From Streptomyces smyrnaeus (GTDB lineage: Bacteria; Actinomycetota; Actinomycetes; Streptomycetales; Streptomycetaceae), in the NCBI RefSeq assembly GCF_017676345.1, contig NZ_JAFFZM010000040.1, forward strand, positions 1-35,299: 35,299 bases of DNA, written 5' to 3'. This document shows positions 23,347-31,392 of this stretch, piece after piece. Each line of letters begins with the position of its first letter. Position 1 is the stretch's first letter. A program made the position numbers and the translations under genes. Under the pieces are notes generated by a model. That model did not search any database, had not been told where the DNA came from, and saw only the letters and a program-made list of their open reading frames with translations.

Positions 23347-24057
23347 TCACGCTGCCAGGTCGCGGTCCCTGGTGCGGCGGGGCTCCCCCTCGCCGCGCCG
23401 CCCCACGGCCCGGCCGCCCGCCGCGACGGCGGCAGCAGCGGCACCCGCCCACAGCAGTACCTCCAGCCGTGCGTTTCCGGCCACCACCCGCACCAGCGGC
23501 GTCAGCGCCCACATGGCGACCGGAGCCAGCAGCAGCGCCACGGCGGTGCCCAGCGCGAGTCCACCGATGACGTCCGTGGGGTAGTGCACGCCCATGTAGA
23601 CGCGGCAGAAGGCCTCCAGCAGCGCCAGTCCGATGGCGACGAGACCGGGCTTGCGCTGGACCATGAAGATGCCCACGGCGATGGCCATGGTGAGGGTGGC
23701 GTGGTCGCTGACGAACGAGAAGTCCGTCTTGCCCTCGACCAGAACCTCCACGCCCTTGTGCTCCATGAAGGGCCGCGGTCGCTCCACGAAGCCCCGGATG
23801 GGGATGTTGACGACGATGGCGATCACCGCGGCCAGCGGGGCCCAGACCAGTCCGGCGAAGCCGCTCAGCGCCTCGTCCCGGCTCTCCCGCTTGCGCGTCA
23901 CGCCCCACCAGGCCCACAGGGCCAGTACGACGAGCCCCACGGCGATGCCGTACTCCCCGATGTACTCCATGACCCGGTCGGCCCAGGTGGGTGCGTCCTT
24001 GGCCAGCCCGTTGATCTCGTAGAGCAGTTCGACATCAGGGTTGTCCCAGAGTGCCAT
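23347..24057 (-). CDS. PAP2-superfamily membrane phosphatase
   Basis: 236 residues with five to six membrane segments. The three PAP2 motifs are present: R88-x6-R95-P96 (RGFVERPRP), S117-D118-H119 (FVSDHAT; SDH in place of the common SGH, as in some undecaprenyl-pyrophosphatase-like members) and R152-x5-H158 (CRVYMGVHYPTDV). It probably removes phosphate from a lipid phosphate or pyrophosphate at the outer face of the membrane. ATG 24057 has GGGG 10 nt upstream; GTG 24075 is the alternative. Four phased GGTNA units 123-166 bp upstream suggest PhoP or MtrA control. Confidence 0.88.
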   Translation of the reverse strand: MALWDNPDVELLYEINGLAKDAPTWADRVMEYIGEYGIAVGLVVLALWAWWGVTRKRESRDEALSGFAGLVWAPLAAVIAIVVNIPIRGFVERPRPFMEHKGVEVLVEGKTDFSFVSDHATLTMAIAVGIFMVQRKPGLVAIGLALLEAFCRVYMGVHYPTDVIGGLALGTAVALLLAPVAMWALTPLVRVVAGNARLEVLLWAGAAAAAVAAGGRAVGRRGEGEPRRTRDRDLAA

Positions 24058-24179
24058 CGCGGTGCGGCCCCTCACTTCGGCTGTGTGCTCATCGCTGGAT
24101 CTGCGCTGACGACCCCCCGTGGTCGCGGTGCGGAAGTCCCATTCCGTGGAGAAAAACGCGCTGCGTCAGGCGAACCGTT

Positions 24180-24223
24180 CCGTTCTTACCGAACGATCAC
24201 CAGGACGTTACCCAAGGGTGACC
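24180..24223 (-). promoter_or_regulatory. Four 11-nt-phased GGTNA direct repeats upstream of the PAP2 gene
   Basis: Read on the minus strand toward the PAP2 gene: GGTCACCCTTG, GGTAACGTCCT, GGTGATCGTTC, GGTAAGAACGG. Every unit starts with GGTNA and all are exactly 11 nt long, the architecture of PhoP-binding direct repeats in Streptomyces. The first unit is closest to the PHO consensus. MtrA, which binds related repeats, is the alternative. Confidence 0.6.
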
Positions 24224-24292
24224 CATACGCGCAGCTCAAGGCCTGTGCCTCACGGATTGTTGGCGCAATCCCTACGCTGCGCACACAAACGC

Positions 24293-25273
24293 TCACTTGG
24301 CGCTCGGCCGGGTCGCCCCGAAGTAGTCGGGAGTGTCGATGGGGTCGTAGCGGATCTTCGCCCCCGTGTAGGGAGCGTTGATCATCTTGCCACCACCGAC
24401 GTAGATGCCCACATGGTGGATGGTCCGGGAGTTGGTCAGATCGTGGGCGAAGAACACCAGGTCCCCAGGGAGGAGTTCACTCCGCTTGGGGTGCGGCCCG
24501 GTGTCGTACTGGTCGTTGGCCACCCGCGGCAGCGTGACACCAACCTTCGCGAACGCCGCCTTCGTCAGACCCGAGCAGTCGAACCGGCCGCCCTGCTCCG
24601 GCGTACCGTTGCCGCCCCACAGATACGGCGTCCCCAGCTTGCTCTGTGCGAAGGCGATGGCGCCGGCGCCCTGCTTGGTGGGGCTGAGCCGACCGCTGGG
24701 CGCCGCGAAGCTCTGCTCCATCCTGCGGATGGTCGCCACATAGTTCTTGGTCTCGCTGTAGGGCGGCACCCCGCCGTACTTGATGACCGCGTACGGACCC
24801 GCGTTGTAGGCGGCGAGCATGTTGTCCGTGAGGTTGCCCGGTACGTTCTTGACGTTCGCGGCCAGCTTGCAGTCGTAGCTCGCCGCGGACGGAATGGCAT
24901 CCTCCGGGTCGTGCACGTTCTTCTTGCCGTCGCCGTTGGCATCCAGACCGTGCGTCGCCCAGGTGGCCGGGATGAACTGGGCTATGCCCTGCGCCTTCGC
25001 GGGGCTCTGCGCGTTGGGGTTGAAGCCGCTCTCCTGCTTGAGCTGCGCGGCCAGCAGTGCGGGGTTGATCGCCTCGCACATGTTGCCGGCCTTCTGGATG
25101 AGCTTCGCGTAGGCAGCCGGCACAGCGCCCTTGGCGAGCGCGACGGCCCCGCCACCCGCGCCCAGCAGGCTGGCGGAAGCCACGTACGTGCCCACCACGA
25201 GCAGCGTGACGAACAGGGACAGCACTCCCAGCCCGCCACCGATCGCCAGCAGCCACGCTCTTCTACGGCGCAC
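24293..25273 (-). CDS. Bifunctional lytic transglycosylase / NlpC-P60 hydrolase (VirB1-like)
   Basis: 326 residues. A membrane anchor (residues 7-35) after RRRR is followed by a soluble lytic transglycosylase domain (about 62-185) with catalytic E81 in LKQESGF and the family motifs QGIAQFIPATW and AAYNAGP, then an NlpC/P60 domain (about 200-326) with C233 (FDCSGL), H287 (IHHVGIYVG) and N299 (MINAP) as third residue. This two-enzyme layout is the one found in Gram-positive conjugation systems, where it opens the wall for the secretion channel. GTG 25273 has GGGGAGGG 7 nt upstream. It is divergent from the pilin-like gene and lies next to the T4SS-like genes. Confidence 0.9.
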   Translation of the reverse strand: MRRRRAWLLAIGGGLGVLSLFVTLLVVGTYVASASLLGAGGGAVALAKGAVPAAYAKLIQKAGNMCEAINPALLAAQLKQESGFNPNAQSPAKAQGIAQFIPATWATHGLDANGDGKKNVHDPEDAIPSAASYDCKLAANVKNVPGNLTDNMLAAYNAGPYAVIKYGGVPPYSETKNYVATIRRMEQSFAAPSGRLSPTKQGAGAIAFAQSKLGTPYLWGGNGTPEQGGRFDCSGLTKAAFAKVGVTLPRVANDQYDTGPHPKRSELLPGDLVFFAHDLTNSRTIHHVGIYVGGGKMINAPYTGAKIRYDPIDTPDYFGATRPSAK

Positions 25274-25768
25274 TCCCCAACCCTCCCCCACAGGACACCA
25301 GTTCAGTAACGCCGACCACGCGGCCATATCATTCCAGGCCGATCCGCGAAGGGGAACGGCGGACAACGGGCGCGGAGGTGAACGCGGCCCCGTCCCGCAT
25401 CGGGCACCGGGATCACCGGGGGCGCACAGAAGTACGACCGAGCGACTGATGCCCCTTCGGGAAACACTCCATGCCCACCGCGCCCCCTGAAGCCCACCGA
25501 CAGCGTTCCACGCCGCTCCAGGAAACGCCCTCCGCCCCGCCCGAGGAGCCCCACCTCCCCCTCCGGTGCCCTCACTCCCCGCGCCGTCCCCGGCGAGGCC
25601 CGGGCGGGACCGCGGCGTCGGCGGATCGGCGTCGGCGGATCGGCGACGACGAGTCGGCGAATCGGCCACGAAGTCGGGCCACTTAGGGCAAGCGCGACGC
25701 TCCCCTTGTCACCGGGTCATGGCACAATCCGTCAGAGACGAACCTTGAAACTAGGCGGTGAGTTCACC
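25274..25768. other. Long divergent intergenic region of the T4SS-like cluster
   Basis: 495 bp between the starts of the hydrolase and pilin-like genes. It holds the 14-bp repeats at 25617-25666. I looked for a ydaO-type c-di-AMP riboswitch, which often precedes cell-wall hydrolase genes in actinomycetes, and did not recognise its conserved blocks. No gene with both RBS and coding character is seen. Confidence 0.5.
25617..25666. repeat. 14-bp direct repeats upstream of the pilin-like gene
   Basis: GTCGGCGGATCGGC at 25617-25630 and 25631-25644 in tandem, then a one-mismatch third copy (GTCGGCGAATCGGC) at 25653-25666 after 8 nt. They lie about 100-150 bp upstream of ATG 25769 and could be activator sites. 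Confidence 0.65.
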
Positions 25769-26077
25769 ATGTTCCTGGCGGCTGACAAAGGCGATATCAC
25801 CACCATCATCGGCGGCATCGCGCCGGACTGGGGCCCGTTCGGCTCCCTGGGCCAGGAGGCCCGGATCATGATCGAGGTCATCATGGCCGTGGCCATCCTG
25901 CTCTGCCTCGGCATCGCGATCTGGGGCGCGGCCAAACAGCGCATCGGCGCGACAGCCCTCCGCGACACCTTCAGCGCCGAGCAGGGCAAAGGGCTGATCG
26001 TCGCCGGGCTGACCGGCGTGTTCATCATCGGCTCGCTCGGCACCCTGTTCACCATCGTCTACGGCATGGCGGTCTAG
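25769..26077 (+). CDS. Small two-helix membrane protein, pilin-like (VirB2/TrbC-like)
   Basis: 102 residues with two hydrophobic helices (about 32-54, IEVIMAVAILLCLGIAIWGA, and 74-98, GLIVAGLTGVFIIGSLGTLF) joined by a short polar loop (AAKQRIGATALRDTFSAEQG). Size, two-helix hairpin and place at the head of a T4SS-like cluster resemble VirB2/TrbC pilins and the small membrane proteins of Gram-positive conjugation systems; there is no sequence-level proof. The RBS is only GGTGAG, and it sits in a short palindrome GGTGAGTTCACC directly before ATG 25769, so translation may be weak or controlled. Confidence 0.8.
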   Translation: MFLAADKGDITTIIGGIAPDWGPFGSLGQEARIMIEVIMAVAILLCLGIAIWGAAKQRIGATALRDTFSAEQGKGLIVAGLTGVFIIGSLGTLFTIVYGMAV

Positions 26078-26184
26078 CGACCGTCCACGGCACGGCACAC
26101 GCCGACCGGCCGCGGCAGGGCGCCGTTCGGACCGCCCCACCACCGACATCCGGGTGCGCCCGCGCCCGCTCACCCAGGAGTTCC

Positions 26185-26835
26185 ATGGACATCGTGAACC
26201 CCGCCCTCGACGACTATCTGCTGGCCCACTGCACGCCGGCCGACGAGATCCTCCGCGACCTCGTCGAGGAGACCCACGAGCGCGTGCCGGACTTCCCCAC
26301 CATGCAGATCACGCACGACGAGGGCGAGTTCCTCACGATGCTGGTCCGGCTGACGGGGGCCGAGACCGCGGTCGAGGTCGGCGTGTTCACCGGCTACTCC
26401 TCCGTCTGCATCGCACGCGGCCTGCCCGCCGGCGGGCGGCTGATCGCCTGCGACGTCTCGGAGGAGTGGACGTCCATCGCCCGCCGCTACTGGCAGCGCG
26501 CCGGCCTCACCGACCGCATCGAACTGCACCTGGCGCCCGCCCTCGAAACGCTGAGCGGGCTGCCGCAGGAGGAGTTCGTGGACTTCGCGTTCATCGACGC
26601 GGACAAGGTCGGCTACCCGGCGTACTACGAGGCGCTGGTACCCCGACTGCGGCCCGGCGGGCTGATCGTGCTGGACAACGTGTTGCGCGCGGGCCGCGTC
26701 GTGGACCCGGCCGCGCAGGACGAGGCGGACGTCGCCATCCGCAAGATCAACGACACGGTCACGGCCGACGCCCGCATGGAGTCCGTCATGCTGCCCCTGC
26801 GCGACGGCGTCACCCTGGCACGCAAGCGCGCCTGA
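26185..26835 (+). CDS. SAM-dependent O-methyltransferase (family 3, CCoAOMT-like)
   Basis: 216 residues, the normal length. SAM-binding motif I is VEVGVFTGYSS (64-74), the acidic loop CDVSEEW is at 89-95, and the metal site of family 3 enzymes is formed by FIDADK (D138, D140) with LDNVLRAG (D164, N165). These enzymes methylate catechol-like hydroxyls with a divalent metal. AGGAG is 5 nt before ATG 26185. It lies between the pilin-like gene and the VirB8-like gene on the same strand, yet has no obvious link with secretion; it may be an unrelated insertion or may modify a small molecule. Substrate unknown. Confidence 0.92.
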   Translation: MDIVNPALDDYLLAHCTPADEILRDLVEETHERVPDFPTMQITHDEGEFLTMLVRLTGAETAVEVGVFTGYSSVCIARGLPAGGRLIACDVSEEWTSIARRYWQRAGLTDRIELHLAPALETLSGLPQEEFVDFAFIDADKVGYPAYYEALVPRLRPGGLIVLDNVLRAGRVVDPAAQDEADVAIRKINDTVTADARMESVMLPLRDGVTLARKRA

Positions 26836-26926
26836 CAGTCCACCGGACGGGCCTGGGCCGACCACCGGGATCGACCGGGACGACCGGAGCCGCGCCACCG
26901 GGCTCACGCCGCCGTGCCCCGCGCAC

Positions 26927-27226
26927 TCACCCCTTGCTCTGGCCGAACGGATCGACCTCGGTCAGCAGCTTGTCGATCCGCGCCTTGTCCACCCTGTTCG
27001 TCACCTCCGACACCTCCTGCCGGTCCCGTACGCACTTGGCCAGCGTGAACGCGGAGGACACCACGAAAACGAGCCCGAGCCCGAGATACCCGCGCTCCCA
27101 CGGGCCGACGGGCAGCCGCACGATCCCGACGAGCAGCGCCACCAGCGACACCCCGAAAGCAATCGCCGACTGCACGAAGAACGCCGCGGTGGTGGGTCTC
27201 TGAACGGAAGGAGTCACATCAGTCAT
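26927..27226 (-). CDS. YiaAB two-helix domain membrane protein
   Basis: 99 residues. Two membrane helices (FFVQSAIAFGVSLVALLVGI and YLGLGLVFVVSSAFTLAKCV) separated by RLPVGPWERG match the YiaA/YiaB two-helix family, followed by a charged C-terminal helix (RQEVSEVTNRVDKARIDKLL). Function unknown. ATG 27226 is chosen by family length; its RBS is weak, so the start is less certain. It converges with the methyltransferase gene and is divergent from the VirB8-like gene. Confidence 0.8.
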   Translation of the reverse strand: MTDVTPSVQRPTTAAFFVQSAIAFGVSLVALLVGIVRLPVGPWERGYLGLGLVFVVSSAFTLAKCVRDRQEVSEVTNRVDKARIDKLLTEVDPFGQSKG

Positions 27227-27516
27227 ACCCGCAGCGTGCCGCCCTGCGGCCCCCTGCACATGGGTGCAGGTACTCAGATCCCGCCCGGTCATCCGGAGCA
27301 CCGGGGGCGCACCAGTGCGCGGAAGCCGCCCGCAACGTGCGCGCCCTCGCGCCACGAGCGGCAAGGACACGGACGGCGCACCGGCGCGGCGTTCGAAATG
27401 CTGCCGTTCACCTGGCTTGCACACGGCACATGCGCGGTGTGACCCCGCTACCGTCATCTGAGGGGACAATGCAGTGACGGCAGTTGAGCGACAGAGGTCG
27501 AGGGGGCCAGGCCGGC

Positions 27517-28395
27517 ATGAACATCGGCGGCGGCGACGAGTACGACGCGCGTACTCGCACCAGCGAAGGCGTGCCCGGCGCCCGTGATGGCGCACGGACA
27601 ACGACTCGAACACGCCTACCAGGCAGCGAAGGCGGCGCCAACCGCCCACCCACCCGCCCCGGGCGGAGCCTGGTGACGGTCGTCGCCGTGGTCGTCCTCC
27701 TCATCGCCGCCATAGCCTTCGCCAACCGCGGCGGCAGCGACGGTGACGGCGGCGGTGAAAGCGGCAACGCCGCCTCCGACGGGAAGGACGGCACCGCCCC
27801 CCGAGCCCAACCCACCGCCCCCTCCGGTGAAAAACCTGTGAAGAACTCCCCCAACGCCCTCGCCTCCGGCTTCCCCCACAGCGAGCGGGGGGCACAGAGC
27901 GCCGCGGCGAACTACGCTGTCGCGCTGGTGTCCGCTGACATGATGAAGGCCGACAAGAGGCAAGAGATCATTCAGCAGCTCTTCACCCCGAACCAGGTGG
28001 ACCCGACCATCAAGCGGATGAAGAAGGCATATTCGTCGAACCTTCTCTCCAGCCTCGGCCTCGACAAGGACGGCAACCCCCCGAAGGGGGCCACGTTCAT
28101 CTCCCGCACCGTCCCCGTCGGCACCCAGGTCCGCAAGTACGACGACAACACGGCGAAGCTCGACGTGTGGTGCACGGGTGTCTTCGGCAACGCCGGAAAG
28201 AAGTCCACCAACCCGGTCAGGAATGATTGGTTCACACTCACCCTCGACCTCAAGTGGACCGACGGGGACTGGAAGGTGCAGGACTTCGCGCAGAAGGAGG
28301 GCCCCGCTCCGGTGAACGGCGACAACAGGGCCTCGGGGGCGGAAGAGATCTCCGACGCCGTGGAAAAGTTCGGAGGCTTCACCTATGCCCGCTAA
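27517..28395 (+). CDS. VirB8/TcpC-like conjugation-type membrane protein
   Basis: 292 residues. A Gly/Arg-rich cytoplasmic N-terminus, one membrane helix (about 51-69, LVTVVAVVVLLIAAIAFA), a disordered Gly/Ser/Pro linker, and an extracytoplasmic domain (about 125-292: AAANYAVALVSADMM, then VRKYDDNTAKLDVWCTGVFG, then WFTLTLDLKWTDGDWKVQDF). The last part has the beta-rich NTF2-like look of VirB8/TcpC, the scaffold of T4SS channels. ATG 27517 has GGGGG 10 nt upstream; a TTG at 27484 is the alternative. The stop overlaps the next start by 11 bp, so translation is coupled. Confidence 0.82.
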   Translation: MNIGGGDEYDARTRTSEGVPGARDGARTTTRTRLPGSEGGANRPPTRPGRSLVTVVAVVVLLIAAIAFANRGGSDGDGGGESGNAASDGKDGTAPRAQPTAPSGEKPVKNSPNALASGFPHSERGAQSAAANYAVALVSADMMKADKRQEIIQQLFTPNQVDPTIKRMKKAYSSNLLSSLGLDKDGNPPKGATFISRTVPVGTQVRKYDDNTAKLDVWCTGVFGNAGKKSTNPVRNDWFTLTLDLKWTDGDWKVQDFAQKEGPAPVNGDNRASGAEEISDAVEKFGGFTYAR

Positions 28396-29746
28396 CTCTC
28401 GGCGCCGCCTCCTCACCCTGGGATCGGCCCTGACGGGCCTGCAGGTTGCTGCCGTCCTCCTGGCGACCCGTGCCGTGGCCGAGCCCAAGGACGATTGCGA
28501 CGACGCTCCGGGCCCCTGGCAGGAGGACTGCGAGCGAGGCAGCGGCGACTCCCCCTCCAGTCCGCTCGACGATCCCACCGCCGCTACCGACCCCCTCTCC
28601 TCCCTCGCGAAGGGTTGTGCGGAGGCGGCGAGTTGGACGGTGGAGAAGTTGGCGAAGCTCGTGGATTCGACGACGAAGGTCGACTTCACGAACACCGAGT
28701 TCCTGCGGCAGTACGCCGTGGTGTTCGCCGCGTCGACGATTCTGACGCTCACCCTGTGGCTGCTGGCGGTGGCGAAGCGGGCGGTGCGTGGGGTGCCGTT
28801 CACGGAGGCCATCACGGAGGCGATCGGGTTCCTCTGGCTGACGGTGCTGGCGTCGGCCTTCACGCCGCTGATCCTCTACACGGTGGTGTCGGCGACCGAC
28901 GGGGTCACGGAGGTCATCGCGTCGGGTACGTCGGAGAAGACGGACGCGTTCTTCGGCACGTTCTCCAAGGCCCTGGAGAAGGGCGACGACATCGGCGGCG
29001 GCCCGATCATGCTGATCGTCGTCTCGCTGGTGTCGATCATCGCGGCGGGCGTGCTGTATCTCGAACTGGTGGTGCGGGCGGCGCTGCTGTACGTCGGCGC
29101 CCTCCTGGGCACCGCCGTCTACGCGGGCCTGGTCGACAAGAATCTGTGGGGACATGTCCGCCGCTGGGCGGGCATCATGATCGCTGTGATCCTTGTGAAG
29201 CCCGTGATCGTGATAGTGCTCGGTCTCGCGGGCGCGCTCGCCGGCGGGGACGGGCCGGACTCGGTCTCGGCAATCGTGTCGGGGCTGGCCATCATTCTGC
29301 TGGCGATCTTCGCCAGCGCGATGATCTACCGCTTCGTCCCCGGCTTCGGCGACGACATCGCCGCGCACCGCAACGCGGTCCGCTCCTCCTCCCGGTCCGC
29401 CGCCGCGGTGGTGGCCTCGCCGGCCGCGCTCGTCCGGCAGGGCATCAACACCCACGGTGGCAGGGGCGGCGGCCAGAGCGCTCCGGCCGCCAGCGCGTCC
29501 TCGTCCGGCGGAGGCGGCGGCAAGTCCTCCGGCTCGGCCGTGTCCGGCGGGGTCTCCGCCCACAGTTCCCGCGGAGGCGGTGGCGGAGGCGGCGGTGGCG
29601 GCGAGGAGCCGGCACCCCGGCAGCCGGCCCCGGCCGCGCCCGCCGCCACGACCCCCCACTCGGCCCGCCCGCCCCGCCAGAGCTCCTCGGGCACAGGCGG
29701 GTCCCAGTCCGGTCGGCCCCGCGGTTCGGGAGGTGACCGCGGATGA
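28385..29746 (+). CDS. Polytopic VirB6/TrbL-like T4SS membrane protein
   Basis: 453 residues. An N-terminal signal-like segment (10-32) is followed by Cys residues (C38, C49, C78) outside the membrane, then about six hydrophobic helices between 110 and 316 (for example VVFAASTILTLTLWLLAVAK, then MLIVVSLVSIIAAGVLYLEL, then GIMIAVILVKPVIVIVLGLA). The EAITEAIGFLWLTVL and LVVRAALLYVGALLG elements recall TrbL/VirB6 channel proteins. Residues 340-453 form a Gly/Ser/Pro-rich cytoplasmic tail with a run of ten glycines. It overlaps both neighbours: 11 bp with the VirB8-like gene and ATGA with the next gene. Confidence 0.85.
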   Translation: MPANSRRRLLTLGSALTGLQVAAVLLATRAVAEPKDDCDDAPGPWQEDCERGSGDSPSSPLDDPTAATDPLSSLAKGCAEAASWTVEKLAKLVDSTTKVDFTNTEFLRQYAVVFAASTILTLTLWLLAVAKRAVRGVPFTEAITEAIGFLWLTVLASAFTPLILYTVVSATDGVTEVIASGTSEKTDAFFGTFSKALEKGDDIGGGPIMLIVVSLVSIIAAGVLYLELVVRAALLYVGALLGTAVYAGLVDKNLWGHVRRWAGIMIAVILVKPVIVIVLGLAGALAGGDGPDSVSAIVSGLAIILLAIFASAMIYRFVPGFGDDIAAHRNAVRSSSRSAAAVVASPAALVRQGINTHGGRGGGQSAPAASASSSGGGGGKSSGSAVSGGVSAHSSRGGGGGGGGGGEEPAPRQPAPAAPAATTPHSARPPRQSSSGTGGSQSGRPRGSGGDRG

Positions 29747-31308
29747 CGACGTCGTCCCACTCGGCCGGATCCTCGCTGGGTTCGCCGCGCCGTACGTACA
29801 TGATCGGCAGGGCCCGGCCCAACGCCATCGTCGGGAAGAACCGCGAGACGGGCGAGATCGCCCTGATCGTCGTCGGTGCCTTCCTCGGCATGATGAGCGG
29901 TCTGCTCATCCCCGTTCTGTCGTTCCGTATCCCCGCCCTGGTCGGCTTCCCGGCGCTCGCGCTGGCGGCTGTCTATGTGCCGTACAAGGGCCGTACGTTC
30001 TACAGGTGGTTCGAGATCAACCGCTCCTACAAGCGGCTGCTGCGCCGCGGTACGAGGTATCGTTCGGACGCCGTCGAGGCGGGCACCATGCTCGACGGCC
30101 GTGAGATGGAGATCGGTCCGCCGCCCGGCGTGGGCCGGATCAACTGGGTGTCGGCACCGTTCGGGCCCGACGAGATCGCCGTGCTGCTGCACGCCGACCG
30201 CCGCACCGTGACCGCCGCCATCGAGATCGAGGGCCCGGGCGTCGGGCTGCGCGACAGCGAGGACCAGGAGGCCCTGGTCGAACGGTTCGGCACGCTGCTG
30301 AAGCATGTGGCCAACGGCGACGGCTATGTGACGCGGCTGCAGATGCTGGCCCGTACGCTGCCCGCCGACCCGGACGCGCACGCCAAGGACGTCGCCCAGC
30401 GCGGCAACGAGCGGGCCGCCGGGTGGCTGCGCTCCTCCTACGAGCAGCTCCTGTCGATGGTCTCCACCTCCAGCGAGCAGCACCGCGCCTACCTCGTCGC
30501 CTGTATGCCCTACGGCCGCGAGCTGGCCACCGAGGGCGCCACCATCGCCAAGGCGGCCCGCCGCACGGCAGGCCGCAAGCTGACCAAGGACGAGGGGCTG
30601 GCCATAGTGATGGCCCGCGAGTTGACGGACATCTGCGCCCGGCTCACCGAGGCGGACATCCGGGTGCGGCAGCCGCTCGGCCAGGCCCGGCTGGCGTCGC
30701 TGATCCACTCGATGTACGACCCCGACCACCCCATCGACCACATACAGGCGATGTCCAAGCGCAACGCCTGGCCGGCCGAGCTGGACGCGGTCGAGCCGAC
30801 GTATCTGCAGGCCAAGACCCGCGAGTCGGTCACCCGCGAGCCGTGGTGCCACGCCACGGCGTGGGTGAAGGAGTGGCCGATGACCCCGGTCGGCGTCAAC
30901 TTCCTGGCGCCGCTGCTGGTGCACACCCCGGATGTGATCCGCACCGTCGCCGTGGTGATGGACCTGGAGCCGACCGAGCTGGCCATCGAGCGGATGCTCA
31001 CGGAGAAGACGAACGACGAGGCGGAGGCCAGCCGTTCGGCGAAGATGAACCGTACCGTCGACCCGCGCGACATCGCCGCGAGCGGTCGCGTCGACCAGCG
31101 CGGCGAGGACCTGGCTTCGGGCGCGGCGGGCGTCAACCTCGTCGGCTACATCACCGTCTCGTCCCGGTCACCGGACGCGCTCGCCCGGGACAAGCGCACG
31201 ATCCGCGCCTCGGCGGGCAAGAGCTATCTGAAGCTGGAATGGTGCGACAGGGAGCATCACCGCGCCTTCGTCAACACCCTCCCCTTCGCCACCGGCATCC
31301 GGCGCTGA
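29743..31308 (+). CDS. PrgI/VirB3-like protein fused to VirB4 N-terminal domain (SCO6880 family)
   Basis: 521 residues. After RPNAIVGKNRETGEIA come two membrane helices (about 38-57 and 62-80), the arrangement of VirB3/PrgI. From about 120 the protein resembles the N-terminal domain of VirB4-class ATPases, ending with SYLKLEWCDREHHRAFVNTL and PFATGIRR, the stretch that normally leads into the ATPase domain. No Walker motif is present; the ATPase domain is on the next gene. I recall the family name SCO6880 for such proteins. Its ATG lies in the ATGA overlap with the VirB6-like stop. Confidence 0.83.
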   Translation: MTTSSHSAGSSLGSPRRTYMIGRARPNAIVGKNRETGEIALIVVGAFLGMMSGLLIPVLSFRIPALVGFPALALAAVYVPYKGRTFYRWFEINRSYKRLLRRGTRYRSDAVEAGTMLDGREMEIGPPPGVGRINWVSAPFGPDEIAVLLHADRRTVTAAIEIEGPGVGLRDSEDQEALVERFGTLLKHVANGDGYVTRLQMLARTLPADPDAHAKDVAQRGNERAAGWLRSSYEQLLSMVSTSSEQHRAYLVACMPYGRELATEGATIAKAARRTAGRKLTKDEGLAIVMARELTDICARLTEADIRVRQPLGQARLASLIHSMYDPDHPIDHIQAMSKRNAWPAELDAVEPTYLQAKTRESVTREPWCHATAWVKEWPMTPVGVNFLAPLLVHTPDVIRTVAVVMDLEPTELAIERMLTEKTNDEAEASRSAKMNRTVDPRDIAASGRVDQRGEDLASGAAGVNLVGYITVSSRSPDALARDKRTIRASAGKSYLKLEWCDREHHRAFVNTLPFATGIRR

Positions 31309-31318
31309 GGAGACCCCC

Positions 31319-31387
31319 ATGCCCCCCACCAGTTCCGTCGCCGTACCGCAGCTCCACCCCCGCACCGCCGCTCCAGGCCGGAGGTAG
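31319..31387 (+). CDS. Possible 22-residue leader ORF before the VirB4-like ATPase
   Basis: ATG 31319 follows GGAG (31308-31311) by 7 nt, 10 bp after the preceding stop. The 22-codon frame (MPPTSSVAVPQL and so on) ends with TAG at 31385-31387. That stop follows directly on the GGAGG (31380-31384) that is the RBS of the ATPase gene at 31393. The layout suggests translational coupling; the peptide has no recognisable domain. It could equally be a chance ORF. Confidence 0.4.
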   Translation: MPPTSSVAVPQLHPRTAAPGRR

Positions 31388-31392
31388 CCAGC

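Noticed and set aside
25274..25450. ydaO-type c-di-AMP riboswitch upstream of the hydrolase gene
   Set aside because: Expected for actinobacterial wall hydrolases, but I could not find its conserved blocks; a covariance-model search would settle it.
27407..27417. Single GTTCACCTGGC unit before the VirB8-like gene
   Set aside because: An isolated 11-mer without a phased second unit is expected by chance.
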